Source: Pleurocapsa sp. CCALA 161 (lineage in GTDB: Bacteria; Cyanobacteriota; Cyanobacteriia; Cyanobacteriales; Xenococcaceae). Taken from it: a DNA stretch of 64,000 nucleotides. The stretch covers positions 35,357 through 99,356 of the forward strand of contig NZ_PVWF01000005.1 of assembly GCF_003003995.1 (NCBI RefSeq), in the 5' to 3' direction. Positions 28,493 through 37,912 of the stretch are shown piece after piece (the first letter of the stretch is position 1; each line of letters opens with the position of its first letter). The position numbers were made by a program, and so were the translations under genes. The notes beneath the pieces were generated by a model. It had not been told where the DNA came from. It made no database searches and was given only the letters and a program-made list of their open reading frames with translations.

Positions 28493-29209
28493 TTAACTAA
28501 GTTCTTTAATTAGTGAAATGATCCAAGCTAAGGCAAGAGTTATTAAGACCAAAATTTCTAAAATTTTAAGCAAAGAAAAAGATAACCATTGCTTAACTAA
28601 GGTAATACTCAAATTATTGCGCCAATGAAGAAGATGTTCACGCCACAAAGCAGGACTATCTTGACTACGAAATCGCCAATTGAGCATCGATAAAACTAGA
28701 GGAACGCCACCAACCTTAATACTCATTAAGAGATGAAGAGCGATCGCCACTACTAAAATTAGCCAAGCAACAAGATGAGCAGAGTACCAGAAATGATTAA
28801 GTTCTCCTTGAGGTAGCCACTTTTCACTCATCATCTTGCCAGAAAAAAGTGCAAAAGTTAGACTCAAAATACTGATGGTATTGACTAAGCGATGCAGGGT
28901 ATACCACCAGATTGGTTGACCCACTTGAGCTAGTTTATTTAAGGAGTTGGACTGAATTAATCTTCGTTGACCTCGATTAAAAGCATAGACGACAAAAAAA
29001 GGGAAAATAAGTAGAGTCCAAAGCCCAAAAGTTCCGTGAATGCCTTCAATTGCCTCAAATTTAGGCAAGGGTATGCGCCCCCAGCGTCCATCGTAGGTAT
29101 TGTATGTCCAAAAAGCAGTAGCTATTGCTGCGATCGCACTGAAGCCAGTTAAACCGTGAAGTATACGCAGTAATAAGGGTTGATATGGTGGCGAAAATTT
29201 TGCCGACAT
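28493..29209 (-). CDS. Cytochrome b/b6-domain membrane protein
   Basis: A 238-residue membrane protein with about five hydrophobic segments, of the DUF4405/cytochrome b561-like type labelled 'cytochrome b/b6 domain-containing' in cyanobacteria. Possible haem ligands are His18 (RILHGLTG), the His in GIHGTFG, the His in TLHRLVN, SAHLVAW and IALHLLMS. The electron partner is unknown. It precedes dnaN on the same strand, with 93 bp between the two genes. Role is inferred from fold only. Confidence 0.78.
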   Translation of the reverse strand: MSAKFSPPYQPLLLRILHGLTGFSAIAAIATAFWTYNTYDGRWGRIPLPKFEAIEGIHGTFGLWTLLIFPFFVVYAFNRGQRRLIQSNSLNKLAQVGQPIWWYTLHRLVNTISILSLTFALFSGKMMSEKWLPQGELNHFWYSAHLVAWLILVVAIALHLLMSIKVGGVPLVLSMLNWRFRSQDSPALWREHLLHWRNNLSITLVKQWLSFSLLKILEILVLITLALAWIISLIKELS

Positions 29210-29407
29210 AAAATTAATTTCCTACTTTTTGCTACTTAAAACTGAATTTCCTAGTTTAATCAGTAACTCCGAAAACTTCATTAAGCCATCACCATCTCAA
29301 TGCGTAGTGATTTGTCTGAGCCTACTTTAGAGATTAAATAGCTAATGCTAACATTACTAAGCAAAGCTCATGATATCTACTTTATTTAATTTATTTTAGG
29401 TTTAATA

Positions 29408-30658
29408 GTGGCACAGGTCGTAGTTGAAAATGTCTACAAAAGCTATCGCGCAAAGGCAAATCGGGCTGATGAATTGCAAACAGCAGACATTGCTTTGAGC
29501 AAAGATCAATCTCAGCCAGTTAGTGTGCTGCGTAATATTAACTTTACCGTTGAAGATGGGGAGTTTCTAGTCTTGGTTGGGCCATCAGGCTGTGGAAAAA
29601 GTACCCTATTACGTTTGCTGGCGGGGTTGGAAGACTTAACTGGAGGGAATATTATGATTGGCGATCGCTTAATTAATAATTTACCCCCCAAAGCGAGGGA
29701 TATTGCCATGGTGTTCCAAAATTATGCCCTGTATCCCCACCTAAATATTTACGATAATCTTGCCTTTGGCTTACGGAGAGATTCGAAAACAGCTAGTAAA
29801 AGCAAAATTCAGGCTAATTTGTGGGCAAATTTGTTAACAGGGACAACTCGTTATTTGCCTCGCCAGATGAGGTATATGTCAGCCAAAGAAAAGAATGTAC
29901 GGGATCGGGTGCGCTATGTGGCGAGTTTATTACAGATTGAGTCTTTATTAAATCGTTTACCTAAAGAACTGTCTGGAGGGCAAAAACAAAGGGTAGCCCT
30001 AGGTAGAGCGATCGCCCGTAACCCCCAGGTATTTTTGATGGACGAGCCATTATCTAATTTAGATGCCAAACTACGGACGCAAACTCGCGCGCAGATTGTC
30101 CAACTACAGCGACAGCTAAAGACAACTACAGTTTATGTAACCCATGATCAAACAGAAGCAATGACCATGGGGGATCGCATTGCCGTAATGAACAACGGTC
30201 AAATTCAGCAAATTGCCCCGCCTTTAGAAATTTATGAACGACCTGCTAATCGTTTTGTCGCCGAGTTTATTGGTTCGCCACCGATGAATTTTTTACCAGT
30301 AAATTTAGCATTTCCTCTCAAGTTAGTTAGCCCGTATTTTGCTGTGGATCTGCCCCCCATTTGGATAAAATCTCTAGAACACAGTCAGGGAAAATCTCTC
30401 ATCTTGGGTATTCGCCCCCAACATTTCACTATTGATCGCGAAAGCGAATCTAATCTCCAAATTGAAATAGATTTAGTCGAGGCGTTAGGCAATGAAACCT
30501 ATATTTCGGCACACTTAATCCCAAAACCCGATACTATCCTGACAGTATCTCTACCACCAGATCGACAAGTAAGAATTGGCGATCGCCTATGGTTGAGTAT
30601 AAATACTGATAAAATCCATCTTTTTACAGTTGATGATGGTCGGGCGATCGCTTTTTAA
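29408..30658 (+). CDS. ABC transporter ATP-binding protein, MalK/UgpC type, with insertions
   Basis: A 416-residue ATPase of the carbohydrate-uptake CUT1 type. Walker [10 protein letters not shown] (58-66), Q-loop FQNYALYP, signature LSGGQKQR (188-195), Walker B VFLMDEP, switch His in VTHDQTEAM, then the C-terminal regulatory OB-like domain (ILGIRPQHF). Two insertions are unusual: about 20 residues after the first strand (15-37) and about 35 between Q-loop and signature (124-160). The start codon is GTG. No permease or binding protein is adjacent, as for shared ATPases. The next gene is a GH13 amylase 87 bp downstream, pointing to a sugar substrate. A glucosylglycerol or disaccharide role is only possible. 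Confidence 0.88.
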   Translation: MAQVVVENVYKSYRAKANRADELQTADIALSKDQSQPVSVLRNINFTVEDGEFLVLVGPSGCGKSTLLRLLAGLEDLTGGNIMIGDRLINNLPPKARDIAMVFQNYALYPHLNIYDNLAFGLRRDSKTASKSKIQANLWANLLTGTTRYLPRQMRYMSAKEKNVRDRVRYVASLLQIESLLNRLPKELSGGQKQRVALGRAIARNPQVFLMDEPLSNLDAKLRTQTRAQIVQLQRQLKTTTVYVTHDQTEAMTMGDRIAVMNNGQIQQIAPPLEIYERPANRFVAEFIGSPPMNFLPVNLAFPLKLVSPYFAVDLPPIWIKSLEHSQGKSLILGIRPQHFTIDRESESNLQIEIDLVEALGNETYISAHLIPKPDTILTVSLPPDRQVRIGDRLWLSINTDKIHLFTVDDGRAIAF

Positions 30659-30745
30659 TAATTAAGTTATTAATTAATAAATATCAGGAAAATCTGCCTC
30701 CTGCCTCTCTCTTCCACCAACAAGAACAAGTATTAACCAAGAGCC

Positions 30746-32194
30746 ATGATTAAAACACCAAATTGGGTCAAAAATGCCGTTTTTTATCAAATATTTCCTG
30801 ACCGCTTTGCCAGAAGCGAATCTACTATTAAAGGGCAATGGCAAGCTTCAAGCTACGAAGGTTGGGACGCAACGCCAACTTACCAGGGATATAAGGGAGG
30901 AAATCTGTGGGGCGTAATTAAGAAGCTAGACTACATCAAAGATTTAGGCGCAAATGCCATCTACTTCACTCCTATCTTCCAGTCGGCTTCTAACCATCGT
31001 TATCATACCCATGACTATTATCAGATAGATCCCATGTTAGGGGGCAATGTAGCCTTTGCAGCCCTAATAGAAGCTGCTCATGAACGAGAGCTCAAAATAG
31101 TGCTAGACGGGGTGTTTAACCATGCTAGCCGTGGCTTTTTCTTTTTTAGCGATATTTTAGAAAATGGATCAAACTCACCCTGGTTAGACTGGTTCACGAT
31201 TTATGATTGGCCTTTGTCTGCTTATGATGGCAGTAAACCTGCCAACTATGAAAGCTGGATTGGCGATCGCGCTTTACCCAAGTTTAATCATAATAATCCC
31301 CAGGTTAAGGAATATATCATGCAAGTGGCTGAATACTGGCTACATCAGGGTATTGATGGCTGGCGCTTGGATGTGCCAAACGAAGTAGATGCTCCTGGAT
31401 TTTGGCAAGAATTTCGCGATCGCGTTAAAGCAGTTAATCCTGAAGCCTATATTGTGGGAGAAATCTGGGGGGATGCGACTCCCTGGTTAGATGGGACACA
31501 GTTTGACGGGGTGATGAACTATCGCTTCACGGAAGCGGCGATCGCTTTTGCGGGAGGAGATAATTATCTACCTGAATTTTGTCACGGGGAATTAAAACCC
31601 TATCCACCTATTTCTGGGACTGAATACGCCATTCGGATTGATGCTTTGCTTAAGCTTTATGACTGGGAAATTCAGCTTGCTCAACTCAATTTATTAGATA
31701 GTCACGACACTCCTCGCATGTTAACTGCGGTGGGAGAAAACAAAAGCAGTTTTATGCTAGCAACTTTGCTGATGATGACTTTTCCTGGTGCGCCCAGCAT
31801 TTTCTATGGGGACGAAGTGGGTTTATTGGGAGGAAAAGATCCTGATTGTCGGCGCACTTTCCCCGAACCTGAAAACTGGGATGTTGAGATTTTAAAAGAT
31901 TATAAACAGCTTATTGCCTTACGTCATGAATATCCTGCTCTACGTACAGGGATATATATAACTCTTTATGCAGAGCAAAATTTATATGTCTTTGCTCGTA
32001 TTCTGGATCGAGAAGAAGTATTAGTAGCTGTAAATGTTGGTGCCAATCAGTGTGATGCTGTTTTCAATGTAACCGAATTGCAGTCTCAACCAGAAAAAAT
32101 AGTCTATGGTTCAGGGAGGATCAACTGGCATAATACTACCAACAAAAAACTAGAATTGATTATTCCTGCCCACAGCAGCATCATCGTTGTTTAA
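30746..32194 (+). CDS. GH13 alpha-amylase-family enzyme (cyclomaltodextrinase/neopullulanase-like)
   Basis: A 482-residue glucan hydrolase. The (beta/alpha)8 motifs are complete: region I DGVFNH (121-126), region II GWRLDV with nucleophile Asp209, region III GEIWG with acid Glu239, and region IV DSHDTPR with Asp321. The opening AVFYQIFPDRF is typical of neopullulanase-like enzymes, but the N-terminal CBM34 domain is absent, since the catalytic barrel starts at residue 6. No signal peptide, so it is cytoplasmic and probably acts on maltodextrins from glycogen. It follows the MalK-type ATPase by 87 bp and glgA is close by on the opposite strand. Confidence 0.92.
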   Translation: MIKTPNWVKNAVFYQIFPDRFARSESTIKGQWQASSYEGWDATPTYQGYKGGNLWGVIKKLDYIKDLGANAIYFTPIFQSASNHRYHTHDYYQIDPMLGGNVAFAALIEAAHERELKIVLDGVFNHASRGFFFFSDILENGSNSPWLDWFTIYDWPLSAYDGSKPANYESWIGDRALPKFNHNNPQVKEYIMQVAEYWLHQGIDGWRLDVPNEVDAPGFWQEFRDRVKAVNPEAYIVGEIWGDATPWLDGTQFDGVMNYRFTEAAIAFAGGDNYLPEFCHGELKPYPPISGTEYAIRIDALLKLYDWEIQLAQLNLLDSHDTPRMLTAVGENKSSFMLATLLMMTFPGAPSIFYGDEVGLLGGKDPDCRRTFPEPENWDVEILKDYKQLIALRHEYPALRTGIYITLYAEQNLYVFARILDREEVLVAVNVGANQCDAVFNVTELQSQPEKIVYGSGRINWHNTTNKKLELIIPAHSSIIVV

Positions 32195-32202
32195 ATTAAC
32201 GT

Positions 32203-32226
32203 AGGGGCGAATGGTCATTCGCCCTA
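32203..32226. repeat. Hairpin-forming dispersed-repeat-like sequence
   Basis: GGGCGAATG and CATTCGCCC pair around a 2-base GT turn (about 32205-32224), preceded by GTAG and followed by CTAAC. This GTAGGGGCGAA-type hairpin is seen between genes in many cyanobacterial genomes. It could also terminate the GH13 transcript, but a T-run is missing. Confidence 0.6.
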
Positions 32227-32266
32227 ACAATACATATGTAGGAAACGCAATTTAATCTAATTTAAT

Positions 32267-33109
32267 TTGATATTAAAACAACAGTTACACGATCATTTAA
32301 ACCAGATTGTACGGCAAAGAGATCCCTATCTTAATTCTGGGGGGCATTTCTTCGTTAGGGAATATATTCGTGAGACTTTAACACAGTGGGGAACAGTAGA
32401 AGTTCATGAGTTTAAATTTAACGGCAAAACTCATCAGAATTTAATTCTCAATTTGAATTCAGCTTCTAATTCAGATCTACCACCAATTTTAATTGGCGCA
32501 CATTACGACGCTGTACCAGGAACTCCTGGTGCAGATGATAATGCGACGGGAGTGGCGGTTTTATTAGAAATGGCACGGGTATTTGCCAGTAATCCTCTTA
32601 AGTACCCCGTGAAACTAGTAGCCTTCGATCTAGAAGAATATGGTTTGTTAGGCAGCACTGCCTATGCTAAATATCTCAAAGACAAAGAGCAGAAATTAAG
32701 ACTTATGCTGTCTTTAGAAATGCTCGGTTATTGCAATCATGCCCCAGGTTCTCAGACTTATCCCGATCTGATTAAGCCATTTTATAGCGACCGCGCCAAT
32801 TTCATTGCCTTAGTGGGTAACCTATCCGCTATCTTCGACATGAATTCTCTCAGTAAACAAATGAAACACCATGGCACTCCTATCGAAATCTTACCCGATC
32901 CCAGCGCTGGCAAATTAGTGCCGATTACGGGATTTAGCGATCATCGTCCCTTTTGGCAACAAAAATACCGCGCCATCATGGTGACGGACACGGCAATGTT
33001 ACGCAATCCTCATTATCACAAAGCTAGTGACACCATTGAAACTCTGAATCTGGACTTCTTAACTAATGCTTGCCAGAGTTTAATCGCGGCTTTAAGAACA
33101 ATTAACTAG
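32267..33109 (+). CDS. M28-family zinc peptidase
   Basis: A 280-residue peptidase of the Zn-dependent M28 group (aminopeptidase or glutaminyl-cyclase-like). Ligands visible are His in IGAHYDAV, Asp in PGADDNATG, Glu-Glu in DLEEYGLLG, Asp in FSDHRPF and the final His in RNPHYHKASDT. It has no signal peptide. The start is TTG at 32267: no in-frame ATG lies near and the family begins LKQQL-like. It follows the GH13 gene after 73 bp with a hairpin between and may be independent. Substrate unknown. Confidence 0.88.
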   Translation: MILKQQLHDHLNQIVRQRDPYLNSGGHFFVREYIRETLTQWGTVEVHEFKFNGKTHQNLILNLNSASNSDLPPILIGAHYDAVPGTPGADDNATGVAVLLEMARVFASNPLKYPVKLVAFDLEEYGLLGSTAYAKYLKDKEQKLRLMLSLEMLGYCNHAPGSQTYPDLIKPFYSDRANFIALVGNLSAIFDMNSLSKQMKHHGTPIEILPDPSAGKLVPITGFSDHRPFWQQKYRAIMVTDTAMLRNPHYHKASDTIETLNLDFLTNACQSLIAALRTIN

Positions 33110-33128
33110 GATTGATGAGAATTAGTAA

Positions 33129-34604
33129 CTACTTATACCTAATATACTCATAAACATTAAGATACTGACTTCCCGCAGCTTGCCAAGAATAGTCATATTC
33201 CATCCCCTGCTGAACTAACTGTTCAAATTCTTTTGGATAGTCATAATAAAGTCCGATCGCTCTTTTCATTGCCGATTCTAAAGCAGCATTGTCCATTTGA
33301 TAGAATACATAGCCATTGCGTTTTTCGGGCGCATGATCGGGATCGTAGTCGCGGTCAAATACCGTACTGAGTAAGCCACCGACACCCCGTACAATTGGCA
33401 CTGTGCCATATTTAAGACTGATTAACTGAGTTAAACCGCAGGGTTCAAAATTACTGGGAACAACGATCATATCTGCCCCTGCATAGATCAAATGGGCTAG
33501 TTCTTCGTCAAAGCCAATTTCTAGGTGTACATCAGGATTATCGTTAAGGAAGTATTTTTCGTGGAGGAATTTATTGTTGACTTCTGGGGATGTACCTGAA
33601 CCTAATAGTACATACTGAGCATTATGCTCAAGAGCATAGTAAATAGAATGATGTACTAGATGTACTCCTTTCTGTTCGTCTAAACGACCAATGTAGGCAA
33701 TCAAAGGTCGATCGGACTCCTGTAACAATAGTCTTTGACGTAGGGCTTGTTTGTTTTTGGCTTTATCTTTTAAATTATCGATGTCATAGTTAGCGGGAAT
33801 TAATTTGTCTGTGGCTGGATTCCAGAAATTGTAGTCAACCCCGTTGAGTATGCCACTAAATTTGTCTTGATGGATGGCTAGAGTATGACCTAAGCCATAG
33901 CCGACGTCGGTAAAACGAGCTTCCCAAGCGTGGTGAGGGGAAACGGTATTAACGTAATTGGCATAAACAATTCCCCCTTTCATGAGGTTAAGAGCAAAGG
34001 GATTAAAGTTGTCCTGAAGACGAGCATAATCAAAGTAGTATTCTGGTCGATTTAAACCTGTTGCTGCTAGAATCTCTTTGCCACAGCTGCCTTGATGTCT
34101 GAAGTTATGAATTGTATAGCATACTCGTTGACGCTCCATACCGTAGTATTGATACATCTCATAAAGCATGACAGGAACTAAGCCTGTTTGCCAGTCATGA
34201 CAGTGGATAATATCAGGGCGCTTGTTACTTTTGAGTAAGAATTCCATAGCTGCTTTACTAAAAAAAGCAAACCGCATCGGATCGTCATGGCTACCATAAA
34301 CATGACCCCGATTAAAAAACTGATCTTGGCTTTTTGACTGGATAAAGAAGCAAAGTCTACCATGTACCCAACCACAAAAGACATCACACTTAATTTCACC
34401 ACCATACCAAGGCACACCCAAATCAAGATAGGCATCATGCAAACCCCAGATATGGTCATATCTCATGCAGTCATACATGGGTAGAATTAGCTCGACGCAG
34501 TGTCCTCGCTCTTCTAATTCTCGACTCAATCCGTAAACGACATCCCCTAAACCACCAGCTTTAATGACGGGAGCGCATTCGGAGGCAATTTGCACAATGT
34601 ACAT
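33129..34604 (-). CDS. glgA: Glycogen synthase, GlgA2-type
   Basis: Transfers glucose from ADP-glucose to growing alpha-1,4-glucan. The 491-residue GT5 protein has the ADP-glucose site KAGGLGDVVYGL (15-26), HCHDWQTGLVP, the LNGVDYNFWNP segment and the C-terminal GRLDEQKGVHL, PSNFEPCGLTQL and KYGTVPIVRGVGGL. It is close to the second cyanobacterial form (GlgA2) in the RYDHIWGLHDAYLDLGVPWY region, not E. coli-type. It is convergent with the M28 gene and 123 bp from the histidine kinase gene upstream. Confidence 0.96.
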   Translation of the reverse strand: MYIVQIASECAPVIKAGGLGDVVYGLSRELEERGHCVELILPMYDCMRYDHIWGLHDAYLDLGVPWYGGEIKCDVFCGWVHGRLCFFIQSKSQDQFFNRGHVYGSHDDPMRFAFFSKAAMEFLLKSNKRPDIIHCHDWQTGLVPVMLYEMYQYYGMERQRVCYTIHNFRHQGSCGKEILAATGLNRPEYYFDYARLQDNFNPFALNLMKGGIVYANYVNTVSPHHAWEARFTDVGYGLGHTLAIHQDKFSGILNGVDYNFWNPATDKLIPANYDIDNLKDKAKNKQALRQRLLLQESDRPLIAYIGRLDEQKGVHLVHHSIYYALEHNAQYVLLGSGTSPEVNNKFLHEKYFLNDNPDVHLEIGFDEELAHLIYAGADMIVVPSNFEPCGLTQLISLKYGTVPIVRGVGGLLSTVFDRDYDPDHAPEKRNGYVFYQMDNAALESAMKRAIGLYYDYPKEFEQLVQQGMEYDYSWQAAGSQYLNVYEYIRYK

Positions 34605-34727
34605 GGGTTATTTCTCTCTTAATAAAACTTTATAATTATCGATTTTATTTAAGATTTTAGACCACAAAGTCAATTTACGTAGGTTTACCAGGAAAAAAGC
34701 TAAAAATATTATTTTAAACGGTATGTG

Positions 34728-37505
34728 CTAAAGAGAAAAATAGATAGTTGCACCGCGATCGCATTCTCCTTCTGCCCAGACTTTTCCCCCGTGACGATAG
34801 ATAATCCGCTGTACGGTAGCAAGTCCAATGCCTGTGCCAGGGAATTCAGCCTGAGTATGAAGTCTTTGAAAGGCAGTAAATAGTTTATCAACATAGTTTT
34901 GATCGAATCCTGCGCCGTTATCTTGAATAAAATAAATCGGTTGGGAGATATTATCGGCGATGATCCCAAATTCAATCCGAGGATGGGATCGCTTGGAAGT
35001 ATATTTCCAGGCATTATGTAGTAGGTTTGAAAGCACGATTCTTAAAAGTTGGGAATCGCCTTTGGTTTCTAAATCAGGAGCAAGTTTTACTTCTACCTGG
35101 CGTTCGGGATCTTCTCCTTGCAATTCTTCGATGATATCTTGAGCGATCGCACTGAGATTTACTTGTACAGGCTTCATTTGGCTGCGAGTCACTCGCGATA
35201 GTTCCAACAGAGCATCAATCAAGTCGCTCATCCACTTGCTGTTTGCCTGAATTCTCTGAAGATAATGTTTGCCGCGATCGTCTAAGTTGGGCAGATAATT
35301 GTCCCAGAGTACCTGACTAAAACCGTTGATAATTCTTAGAGGTGCTTGTAGATCGTGAGAAACAGAATAGGAAAAAGATTCTAATTCTCGATTGGCTGCT
35401 TCTAGCTGAATTGTCCGTTGAGATAGAGCTTCTTGAGTAGCAGCTAGATCGGGAATATCACTGGAAGTCCGCAGTAGAGAATAAATATTGCCCTGAGCGT
35501 CATAAAGAGGTGTCACCACTGTATCAAAATAATGAATACCATCAGGCAAGGTTACTTCTTCTTGAATACGCAGCACTTGTTTATAGATGGTTACCTGCTG
35601 ATGTTGCCAGTTGATTTGTTGAGCATATTCCCAAGAAAAACATTCGGCGATCGCTTTGCCATTTACTTCCTCTTTGGCTAAATTCAGGCTGATGGCTAAT
35701 CCAGAATTCATTAAAGAAATACTGTTGGTATTAACATTTACTACAAATAAAAAGTAAGGCAATAAGTCGATGATTGTTCTCAATTCTGATAAAGATTGAG
35801 CCGTATTTTCTTGCATAATCAATAAATCAGATTCGGGCAAGTCACAATCTAAAGTAGAGCCGATTGCTGATGATAGACGATTGTTTTGCTGCTTCGTTGC
35901 AGTAATATCGATAACTACCCCATTTAGGCGAACTGCTTTACCTTTAGGACTGTAGTGTAACTTACCTTTGGTATGGATTTGCAAAACTTGTTGATCAGAT
36001 TTAACCACCGAGTACTTTAAATTTAAATCTTGGTGTGCCTGAATTGCTTTGGCAATTTCTAAATCTACCGACTCTCTCTCTTCAGGATTAATTGATTGCA
36101 AAAAACTTTCATAACTGCCATCAAAATTCTCCAAGCCTAAAATAGTTCGACCTTGATGGCAAACATCAACCTGATTAGTAGTTAAATCCCAACTCCAATT
36201 ACCTGTTTTCGTAGCCTCTAAGACTAATCTCAGCTTGGCTTCTAACTCTACTAATTTGGCTTCATGATCGACAAGATCAGTAATATCTTTGGCAATGGAA
36301 ATAACTAGTTCATTTGCTTCACTTTCAAAGCTTAATGTAGTTGAATACAGTTCCCAATCAAGCTGTGCGCCATTTTTAGCCACTACTGTTACCTCACTCC
36401 GAACCGCATCAGTTAGTTGCATTTGCGTCTTAATTTTAGTTTGAGTTACTGCTGGAGCAATTTCAATTAATGAGTTGATAATTTTCTGCAAAGTAGTGCT
36501 AGCCTTAACCGCCGTTTGATGAGTAGAATCAACATATTGATGATCTCGATGATTTGGTTGACAATTATTAACTGGTAGCTTAACTATTTCTCTTTTTCTG
36601 AGGTGAGCTTTCTGATGCCATTCTTGCATCGTCGATATTTCTTGTGCATCATAACCAGTTGCCTCCAGCCAATTACGATTAAGGTGAATAATTTCTCCCT
36701 GACGATTGTGAATCATGACGGGAAAAGTTTCCTCAGCTAGAGCAGTGATAATTTTTTGCTTGAACTTCGGCAATAAAACTTGAGTTGAATGATTAATGTT
36801 TGCTTTGACCAGATTGTTCTGGCGAATTGCTGGCAGATTGACTGTCAAAGAGGTTGTGGGTTTTACCTTCGCCGTTAAAAACTGAGCTAGCTCAATGTTT
36901 TCTAAAAGCAGAGGGCCAAGATGTAGTTGAGAGCGACGATCCTGTTGATGTTCAACATATTGATTGCTACGTATCCACTGATGACAAAGCTTGATATATC
37001 CCAAAAAAACAATTAAATAATGATAGTAAACAGTACCCAACAATTCTTGCAACTCGACTGATAAATTAACTGTCTCTTGGGGGTGCAAAAAAATTAAGCT
37101 AGAACAACGCAGCAAACTAATTTCTAGCTCAGAATCATGTTGCCATTCTCCACCTTTGCGCCATTGTTGACTAAGAAGTTCAAGATCCGCTGCCACTTCT
37201 ATCTCTGATTGGGGATACTGAAGTTTTTCCAATGCCAGAATTTCTGTGGCGGAGATTCCTAGCGATCGCAGCGTACAGCTATGACAAATGGTAAAATAAC
37301 TGATCCCAAAATAACGAGATAAAACTACAAATAACTTTTCTTTAAACTGAGCAGGCAGCGGATTATTGATATAAGCGAATAAAGTTTGCTCTACTAAACT
37401 TTGGTAAATTAACGATGACTTGATTGCAGGAGCAATAAATGCAGGAAAGCAACCTAGCTCCTTAATTATTTCTGTCTTAGCCAAGCTAAAAATAGCATGA
37501 TTCAT
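34728..37505 (-). CDS. Sensor histidine kinase with AhpD-like N-terminal domain and PAS domains
   Basis: A 925-residue cytosolic orphan kinase. Residues 1-160 are an all-helical region with FTICHSCTLRSLGIS (Cys74-x2-Cys77), resembling AhpD/carboxymuconolactone decarboxylase folds with a redox thiol pair. Three PAS-like domains follow (about 255-420 including a PAC-like region, 425-535, 575-690). The kinase core has HisKA SVSHDLQAPLRIINGF near 710, N-box LSNLLHNAWKYTS, G-boxes DNGAGFD and GTGIGLATVQRI. There is no receiver domain, transmembrane helix or neighbouring response regulator. It is likely a sensor of peroxide or redox through the thiol pair; this is inference. Confidence 0.88.
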   Translation of the reverse strand: MNHAIFSLAKTEIIKELGCFPAFIAPAIKSSLIYQSLVEQTLFAYINNPLPAQFKEKLFVVLSRYFGISYFTICHSCTLRSLGISATEILALEKLQYPQSEIEVAADLELLSQQWRKGGEWQHDSELEISLLRCSSLIFLHPQETVNLSVELQELLGTVYYHYLIVFLGYIKLCHQWIRSNQYVEHQQDRRSQLHLGPLLLENIELAQFLTAKVKPTTSLTVNLPAIRQNNLVKANINHSTQVLLPKFKQKIITALAEETFPVMIHNRQGEIIHLNRNWLEATGYDAQEISTMQEWHQKAHLRKREIVKLPVNNCQPNHRDHQYVDSTHQTAVKASTTLQKIINSLIEIAPAVTQTKIKTQMQLTDAVRSEVTVVAKNGAQLDWELYSTTLSFESEANELVISIAKDITDLVDHEAKLVELEAKLRLVLEATKTGNWSWDLTTNQVDVCHQGRTILGLENFDGSYESFLQSINPEERESVDLEIAKAIQAHQDLNLKYSVVKSDQQVLQIHTKGKLHYSPKGKAVRLNGVVIDITATKQQNNRLSSAIGSTLDCDLPESDLLIMQENTAQSLSELRTIIDLLPYFLFVVNVNTNSISLMNSGLAISLNLAKEEVNGKAIAECFSWEYAQQINWQHQQVTIYKQVLRIQEEVTLPDGIHYFDTVVTPLYDAQGNIYSLLRTSSDIPDLAATQEALSQRTIQLEAANRELESFSYSVSHDLQAPLRIINGFSQVLWDNYLPNLDDRGKHYLQRIQANSKWMSDLIDALLELSRVTRSQMKPVQVNLSAIAQDIIEELQGEDPERQVEVKLAPDLETKGDSQLLRIVLSNLLHNAWKYTSKRSHPRIEFGIIADNISQPIYFIQDNGAGFDQNYVDKLFTAFQRLHTQAEFPGTGIGLATVQRIIYRHGGKVWAEGECDRGATIYFSL

Positions 37506-37912
37506 TGATGATTTAGAGGTTGTTATACAGATAAAGCCAAAACAGTATTAAACATCTTATATTCAGCTAAACAAATTAAAGCTTAACTTTAGATAGGATG
37601 AATTATAAATCTTTTGAGATTTTTAAAAGTAATTTAAAGCACACAATTTTTAAAAACTAGGCAATTTTTATGCTTAATTTATAGTCAATTAAAAACAAGA
37701 AAATTGCAACAACAACAGCTTTTTTTTAGATTTGATGAGTAATCTTCAAAGCCAATACATCTCTAAAAGCAATTATCACCGCAAAAGGTACAGCAAAGCA
37801 ACAAAACTCCATATAAAAATACTCTAGTTGATTTTAGAGAATATTAAATCATATTTTGATCGAGACTCAGGCTTAATCTTTAAGCATCTTTCCTCTGTGA
37901 TCTGTTTTAGGT
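37506..37912. other. AT-rich spacer between kinase and permease genes
   Basis: 407 bp, very AT-rich, without a coding frame on either strand above noise. Only a small CTCTA/TAGAG hairpin near 37822-37838 is visible. No promoter or known motif recognised. Confidence 0.35.
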
